A stretch of DNA of 64,000 bases, from contig CM026556.1 in the NCBI GenBank assembly GCA_015143295.1, positions 16,182,547-16,246,546 on the forward strand, written 5' to 3'. Under the pieces are notes generated by a model, which did not search any database, was not told the DNA's origin, and saw nothing but the letters and a program-made list of their open reading frames with translations. Below are positions 57,419-64,000 of this stretch, piece after piece (position 1 is the first letter of the stretch; each line of letters opens with the position of its first letter). The position numbers and the translations under genes are program-made. This stretch comes from Tetracentron sinense (taxonomy: Eukaryota; Streptophyta; Magnoliopsida; Trochodendrales; Trochodendraceae).

Positions 57419-58467
57419 GTTACTAGGAAACACCTTTCCTACACTCCATTAGGATTATAGAATTTTATCTATATCCCTGGACTTCCACCAATCACTATTA
57501 ATGTCTATTAACGCAATGTGATTAACCTCCAGAAATTAGAGAATTGCTTGTAAGTACCATCTCACAATATATTTACAAATAAATCCTTTCACATTCCGAT
57601 ATCACTTGTAAGCTTCTAGGATTGGAACAATTCCACTTTCTTAGTCCCTAGCTTATGAATAGAACCCTTTCTCATGATTACTTTTTCATTGAACTGAACT
57701 TCCAAAACACTTTTGAAGAAACATTAGAAAAGAACTGACATATATATATTTATATATACTTTTCCATATTAAAAATATCAACTTCGATAAAAACCATTTT
57801 ACCGAAAAGCACCAGTACTGGATTTAACAGTTCAGTTCAACAAGTATCACCTTGATATCATTATCTCCAATTAAGGAGTTGTGGATTCCTTATTGAGTGT
57901 TTACACACTTCTCCAAACATTGTGTACATAACCCAACGTACCCGGAGTTAGTCCTGTGTATTGGACATTGCCGATTGGCACATCAAAGCCATATAGACAG
58001 ATGTCTGAGAAGATGTTAACCTCTCAGGTCTAAGGACAATTTATCAAATGGATAACCCTAATACAATCTGACAGTGTATTCCATAGGGTATCCACTAGTG
58101 ACCCCGTTCAGTATTATGTACTTGTTACATATACTCACATGTTAGTCAAGAGTCACCACTCTCTGTGAATGAGATTCATCACACTATCTTATAGAACTAC
58201 ACCTGTTCAAGCCATGATGAAGTACGGTGCCTAACCAGTACTCTAGAGGCTTCGAACAATATTAGGTTTACAAGGAACTGGAAAATCATATCTCCTCGCA
58301 ATCTTTGCATGATTTTTCTACAATGTTTCCTATGGAACTTTATGTTTTCATCATATAAGATAGTAATTAATATAAATACCCTTTATAGTTGGTTGTGTGA
58401 ATATGATGCTTGTCTAATCAACATAGAAAAGTCTTTTATTGGCTTTTGAGGGCATATATGTCCAACA
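57419..58467 (-). repeat. E 5' LTR, segment 3 of 3
   Basis: It matches 3805-4848 of the 3' LTR, ending GTCCAACA. It is followed by E's TSD ATATC. Confidence 0.9.
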
Positions 58468-58472
58468 ATATC

Positions 58473-60388
58473 AAGAGAAACCTTAGATTTGTAAAACCCA
58501 ACTAGGACCACCAATATAGCTCACAAAAATCCCTAGGGGTCTCCCCTAGGGCTCACAATTTGGAGAGAGAGAGGAGAGGAGAGAAAAAATTCTAGAGAAT
58601 TCTACTTAATGGTCTAAGGTGTTGGGGTATTTATAGACTAGGATCTTATCCTAATCCTATACCAACTTGATCTTATATAGTAGGATTTATTAATTAACAA
58701 TAACTCTTATTATTAATTAAATAAACTCCTATTTAATCTATAACTGCTTTAGTTATAGTAATCCTATTAATTAAAGAGTCCCTATTATAAGAGGATTCCT
58801 TAATTAAAAGGGATAAGTCAACATCCTATACCAAAGTAGGAAACCTAGTCAAACTAGGAATCCACAAGGGGGGCGTGAGCTTCTATGGGGTGTGGGATTT
58901 GAGGAGTTAAAACTCCTTATTGTAATCTAATTACAATAACATCTTAATCCTAATTGCAATCCAACACTTGGATTTAAATTCCATAATAAAAGGAATTATA
59001 TTTCAATAATTATTCAATTAAACAAATCCTAATCCAATTAGGATTCCTCAAGTGGGCGCCCCACCCTAGGGTTTAAACCCATGAGCTTTGGCTCATATTA
59101 AAGGTCCATTTTAATGGGTTTATGGATATGGGTCAAACCCATTTCCCCTTTAATTATGTTAATCAAATAATTACTAAAATAATCCCTTAGTTTAAATTAA
59201 CAATTAATTTAAACAAATAGATTAACTATTAATCTATTTAATTAAATGATTAACTTTTAATCACTTAAAATAATTGATTAACTTTTAATCAATTATTGAG
59301 CTAGTATTTCTTATGTGAGCACCTCCACAGATTGCTCTGGGACATTCTTACCCTGGCTTATCCAATGTGATACCATTGACCACAAACAGGAATTATATCG
59401 GAATTGCAAGTGACATGAGATATCTATGTTGCAATTGAATCCCAGTGTATGAACATTAACCATTATCGATCCCGCCACATGAACTTTTAAATTTGATATA
59501 TCCTTCCAAATACATTATCCCTAATGGGCCTTCGAGATTGACATACTATCTAACCCATAGCCTATTGCAAATCATCCGGGTTTCCAAGACTTATTATTAA
59601 GCCATGAGAAATAATTTCTCATGAAAAACATTTTGAAAAAATCCTTTTATAAGTATAATACCTTTTAATAAAAGTATATTTCAAAACTTATTTTGTTTTC
59701 AAAGTCACCTGCGCAGGATTTGAACTTAATCAACTGTCTTACCCGGAACTTGGATAATCTCTCAAATTAATGAGCATGGATTTCTTGTTTGAAATTCATC
59801 ATGACTCGAATAACTTTCTAACTATCCAACTGTCACTGTATTGTATTCCCTAAGTTAGAAAATACGTTGGTGGAATCAAAACAGTCAGTTCACTGCCCAG
59901 TCATAGATGAACTCATTAGATCTAAGGATCATCGAAACCGTTTAATGTGAATGAGAGACCAACTATCTGATAGTATGCTTATGCAAGAGGTCTCTCATTG
60001 AATGCAATCAGTCAGTGTACATTTAAGCACCCGTATGCTGATGTGTAGTCTCCACTACAATAGTTCGAGATAGAACTACATCTTAACTATTGAGAACATC
60101 TTAGCATTCTGGCAGCCATATAAGTGAAGTGCCTAGCTTCACCCACAGCTGTGACTATATAAGGTATAAGGAACCGGAAAGTTATATCTTCCGGTGATAA
60201 TCTAATCACATAACTTTCCTACAATATATCCTATGGACCTTTATCGATATCTCATATCGTATAGATCATCTCATGATTATGCTCAATTACCCATAATGAA
60301 TACACAATAGATTAAGAAGAAGCATTTATTAATCAAATTAATAAGGTTCTAACAATCTAAATGACTTTTCTGGGCATCATGTCCAACA
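58473..60388 (-). repeat. K: right part of the copia-type LTR
   Basis: It ends TCATGTCCAACA, the same terminus style as E, so on the minus strand it starts TGTTGGACATGATG. A TATA box (minus CTATAAATA, 58628-58636) lies near the E insertion, placing most of this segment in U3. No coding sequence is seen. No polypurine tract follows, so K is a 5' LTR of a minus element or a solo LTR. Confidence 0.6.
58628..58636 (-). promoter_or_regulatory. TATA box in K
   Basis: Minus-strand CTATAAATA, in LTR orientation, followed downstream by GA-rich leader as in E. Confidence 0.5.
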
Positions 60389-60542
60389 GCTAACCCATGA
60401 GAAAGCAAAATGTAAGGTTAGTGAGGATTGGTTACACATCTGTCTTCACCATGTATGAAATAAGCAAGCAGATGAATGAGATGTAAAATGTATGAGGATG
60501 AGGATAGCCATATGGCTAATCCATAAGCAAGTATGATGTATG
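60389..60542. repeat. Degenerate minisatellite, left part
   Basis: Imperfect units contain GAGGATAGCCATATGGCTAA and CCATAAGCAAG. The array continues right of solo LTR J. Confidence 0.65.
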
Positions 60543-62714
60543 TGTCACGACCCAAAACCCACCCTAGGAGTTAGAGTGAACTTTGGACGACTAATCATGG
60601 CTTACATGACTTGCTTAACGAAACATCCTGCAAAAACTCACAGAGCATATACAATAGAGGACGTAAATAGCGGAAACATACTTAAACATAGCACAGCGGA
60701 AGACTTAAACAAAACCTCTATGTGTATAAACATATACATGATCCAAGTTGGTACAAAAGAAGAATACACAAAAGAAAGTGCGGACAGGCCTGCCAAAATA
60801 CATGAATATATATCTCTCTCAACTCACCCACAGCTACATCACTCAGAATCTACCACCATCTAATAGTAACCCTCGACCGGAGGTTCCTCTAAAGGTTCCT
60901 CAACGTACTCCTCCTCCACCCATGGGCCAGGAGCACAGACATCAAAAGGAGTAGCCGCTCAGCTATCACCTGCCGACATAAGAAGTACGGCTGAGCATGG
61001 AATACTCAGCGGGTACCAAATACTAACCAACAGTCATAGCATACAAATGGCAATACATAAATCAGGAGCAATTCATATATGTTAAACGGGAACAATTCAT
61101 GTCATACAAGGAAGTAAGGCAATTTATAATCATGCTTGCATTTCGTAAAAAGCCGATAAAACCTCTTGAAATCATTGTGTGCTTGACTTGACTTGAAATA
61201 TCATTTTCGTACTTGAAAGCTTGTCATGTTTGTCTTGCTTGATCTTGTCGAGCGTGTCGTACATGTCATACCATGCCATGCGTGTCATGCATGCTTGCTT
61301 GTGAGATACACTTGTGAGATATCCTTGTGAGATGCACTTGAGAGGGAAGGGAGACCCTTCTTTATGCAATGCACTTGTGAGTGAGGGGTGTCTCCTCGTG
61401 TATGTTTGTTCTTGTTTTCTTGTGAAAAGCGAGGTAAAACATATCGTAGGATATGTCCCATCTCTCAACCTCGTTCTTGAAAGCCTCGGTAAATTCATGT
61501 CATGCATGCCTTGCTCGTGGATTCGTGTGCATACTTGCATTGGAATTTAAAGATGACATTTGGGGATTTCACAATATATAGCATGTCGCAAATTAAACAA
61601 TAAGCATTTATGACATTTTAAAGAAAACAAGAACTCACACTATCATAAGCCCTAACAAGTTCATAAGTAATTAAGTATGCATTTTCTTAATTTATCATTC
61701 GTTTTGTTCACCTTGGCATTTCATCAAGCATAGGGTGTGTCCATTATTTATTTCAACCTAAATCATGCTTTTCTATGTCGGTTATGCTCACATCATACAT
61801 GTTTTTTCATTATGGATACAATGCCCTCCCCATTTCATTCATCACATCATTTCACACGGCATCCAATCGCCAACACCCCTCTCCATTCACACCATTCACC
61901 ATTTCAACTCATCATCCATTTATAGATGGAAGAAAACAAAGAATACAAGAATAAGGGAAGAAAGAAAAGCTATAACTAGGAGGGGTAGCAAGAGGTACCG
62001 ACCTTGATCAATGAGGGAAAGAATCCCCTTCCAACACGTCCGTGAGTCGCTGCCCTAGCTTGGAGAAACCACTCCTCGCGTGCTTGAACCGGGATCTTGA
62101 AGCAATCCAAGCTTGAGGTGATCTAGGGTTCTTAAACCCTTTGATTTCTTCTCAAAAATCAAACCCTAGGTTAGAAATCGCCCTCTCCTCTTTCTCTACT
62201 CTCAAATGTGCTAAGTGTTGAGAATGAGCCCTAAAGGCTCGGTCAACCCTTAAGACGAAGGAGTGAAATGCCCAAAAGATGAAAACACCCTTAATAAAAT
62301 TTCTGTAAAAACAAGAAGACCGAGCGATCAGTGTTTATGACCGATCGATCGGTTGCCTACCGAGCGATCGGTGTGTTGACTGAGCTCTCGACCAAAAATC
62401 AACTCTCTGGAAAATTTCCCCATACAAATTCTTCGACCAGTCGATAGCCTCCGATCGATCGGTTTTGGACCGATCGATCGCTTCATGGACCGAGCGATCG
62501 GTGGTCTGTAGGTCCAAACTGTTTTGGCCATATCTCTTGACTCGTTCATCGAATTTTGATGATTCAACTTGCGTTGGGTTCGTACTTCGAAAAGGAACAT
62601 TTCTGATGTTTTGGAATTTCTAATTTCTTCCTTATTTATTAATTGTACTACTTTAAAGGCAAATTGGCTATGAAAGTGCCATGCATTAAGCATGAATTAG
62701 TCTGGGGCTCTACA
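60543..62714 (-). repeat. J: solo LTR, A/D-related
   Basis: TSD GTATG lies at 60538-60542 and 62715-62719. It is 2172 bp, TGTCACGACCC...GGGGCTCTACA on the plus strand, with a palindrome block at 62315-62505. The MSAG ORF (60860-60979, minus) is present but has an in-frame TGA at codon 7; downstream codons still encode PWVEEEYVEEPLEEPPVEGYY with several synonymous differences from A. Confidence 0.93.
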
Positions 62715-62935
62715 GTATGAATGGGGATTGCCACATGACTGCCCATGAATAAGCAAAGTATTTAAGTGAATGAATGGGGAAAGCCGCACAGTTACCCATA
62801 AGCAAATAAATATGTTTAAATGGAAAGAGCTACATGGCTTATCCATAAGCAAGCAAAATGTAAATGAATGAATGAGGATAGCCATGTGGCTTACCCATAA
62901 GCAAACAAATGAAATGAATGACAGGGCATGAGGAG
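62715..62935. repeat. Degenerate minisatellite, right part
   Basis: About four ~50-bp units contain GAATGAATG, AGCCAYRTGGCTTAY-like and CCCATAAGCAA elements. They are clearly related to 60389-60542. Confidence 0.75.
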
Positions 62936-64000
62936 TGAAAGCGTGTCCCTGAGCTACTGCCAGTCCTTTGTCTGCATGTCTATCGCCAAGTTGTGAAGGA
63001 GATGTGCTCGAGCCTGCTTTTGCTTTGATCACCAGTGATGAAGATAGATTTTTAACTAAGCCAAGAGACATACTAGGACTCTAAAACTTTTAAAGATGAG
63101 TTTGTTTTTTAAAATTTTGTTTTTGAATTTGATTTTTGAAAACAGAAGTAAGAATGCTCTCTTTGTCTGCTGATTCTTAAAGGGGTCTACCCGTGCTTGA
63201 GATTGTGGACCTTTTATCCCCTAGAAGACAGAATATAGCAATAAGCATTTGCAACCTTTTGAGCCATGGCTAAGAAAGGTACAAACTTAGTTTTGACTTT
63301 GTTGCATGCTAGATTAGACCTTGCTTGGAGCTGATGGATTCGAGTTATCATAGTGAGTCTTCTGTGTGCTTACAGATGTGATGTTGCTGGAGTTGAGGCT
63401 GACTTCTACCAAAATCCTACTACCAACATATTTCAACTTTTTACCTTTTTTGTCCTTGGAATGACCAAGTCTGGGGGTCGCATAATTTTTGCGCAATGAG
63501 GCCGTTTCCGATTTTCACTCATGTCTTCGTAGTTGAATAATTTTGTTCCCTTTTTTACCCCTGATGACAATATCAAGGCTGGGCTCGCATTATTTATGCT
63601 CCTCAGTGCAATTTCTGGTTTTCATTGGGCCTACGATTTTCTGATAATTTGATCTGTCTTCTCCCATTATTGCCTTGTGGATGAGATGTATAGCTTTTGA
63701 TATTTGTGAGTCAGTTTGCCAATACTCTTAGTTTTTGAGGGATCTAGGAGGGCTTGGGATAGGACAAAACGTAGGCTAGGGCGTTAAAGATTTAGGACAC
63801 CCTGTTTGCTTTGGAGCTTTCTTGAGCGCTTCTTTTGAGCTTTGCTCTTTGGCTTTTGTTTCTTTTGATTTTGCACTTTTGCTCTTTTCTTTTGAATTTT
63901 TCCTTTTTGGATTTGCTTTTTTTTTTTATGAAGCAATATTTTGCTCAAGAAAGGTAATTGTTTTGTTTCATTTTGACCGCACCTAATTTTCAGGTTGCCT
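62936..64000. other. Unassigned non-coding sequence
   Basis: About 1.07 kb with no ORF above ~60 codons carrying recognisable motifs. T-rich tracts of CTTTTGAGCTTT type lie at 63820-63935. The end of the window (GACCGCACCTAATTTTCAGG) resembles repeat-derived plant sequence, but I cannot assign it. Confidence 0.4.

Larger units (their letters stand above)
176..58467 (-). mobile_element. E: LARD-like LTR retrotransposon carrying all nested insertions
   Basis: E is bounded by TG (176) and CA (58467), with a perfect 5-bp TSD ATATC at 171-175 and 58468-58472. Its two LTRs share about 2.2 kb after removing insertions. It lies on the minus strand: the primer binding site sits next to the LTR at 20468 and the polypurine tract next to 4848. 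The net internal region (4849-8320 plus about 18003-20467) is ~5.9 kb and has no Gag or Pol motif on either strand, which fits a large non-autonomous derivative that would need proteins from an autonomous, probably copia-type, partner. The copia assignment rests on the terminus beginning TGTTGGACATATATG on the minus strand and the LTR style, so it is tentative. Insertions S1, A, D and F (with their contents) account for the rest of the span. Confidence 0.85.

Noticed and set aside
62697-63071. 124-aa minus ORF at the right edge
   Set aside because: It reads across the J solo LTR end and the minisatellite, so it is not a conserved coding unit.

Overview
This window is a nuclear plant (flowering-plant-like) repeat cluster with no recognisable host gene. 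It consists almost entirely of nested LTR retrotransposons and solo LTRs. The evidence is tRNA-iMet-type primer binding sites (TGGTATCAGAGC), 5-bp target-site duplications (TSDs), TG...CA LTR ends, purine-rich polypurine tracts, and four Ty3/gypsy gag-pol regions ending in a chromodomain-like segment (most like the Tekay/Del chromoviruses). The species cannot be named from the sequence.

Layout (names are mine). K is a copia-type LTR that fills 1-175 and 58473-60388. E (176-58467, TSD ATATC) is inserted in K. E is an element with ~2.2 kb LTRs, minus-oriented, whose ~5.9 kb internal region is non-coding (LARD-like). Everything between is inserted into E: solo LTR S1 (971-3430, TSD AGAAG) in its 3' LTR; gypsy element A (8321-17998, plus) in its internal region; gypsy element D (20938-49700, minus, TSD TGGAA) in its 5' LTR; and solo LTR F (50344-57413, TSD GCATT) in the same 5' LTR. 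D holds gypsy element B (21772-40773, minus, TSD TATCT) in its 3' LTR. B holds gypsy element C (29765-39232, plus) in its 5' LTR, where a later deletion removed the left junction. F holds solo LTR G (52318-56950, TSD GATCA), and G holds solo LTR H (53456-55662, TSD ATGAG). Right of K is a degenerate minisatellite interrupted by solo LTR J (60543-62714, TSD GTATG), then about 1 kb of unassigned sequence.

The four gypsy elements form two sister families (A/D and B/C). Each encodes Gag (CCHC knuckle), protease, reverse transcriptase, RNase H, integrase and a chromodomain-like tail. C is nearly intact (one nonsense codon), A has four nonsense codons, B has stops plus frameshifts, and D is heavily decayed. 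This order agrees with the nesting, with C the youngest.

Two features stand out. (1) In all four copies gag and pol are separated by 132-148 nt with GT...AG ends at exactly the same codon. The lengths differ modulo 3, so only removal of this segment joins gag to pol in every copy: an apparent gag-pol spliceosomal intron. (2) The LTRs carry a short acidic ORF, starting MSAG and containing PWVEEEYVEE, conserved across LTR families that are otherwise poorly alignable. The LTRs also carry a swappable block, probably in U3, of CGATCG palindromes, replaced in S1 by 26-bp tandem repeats.
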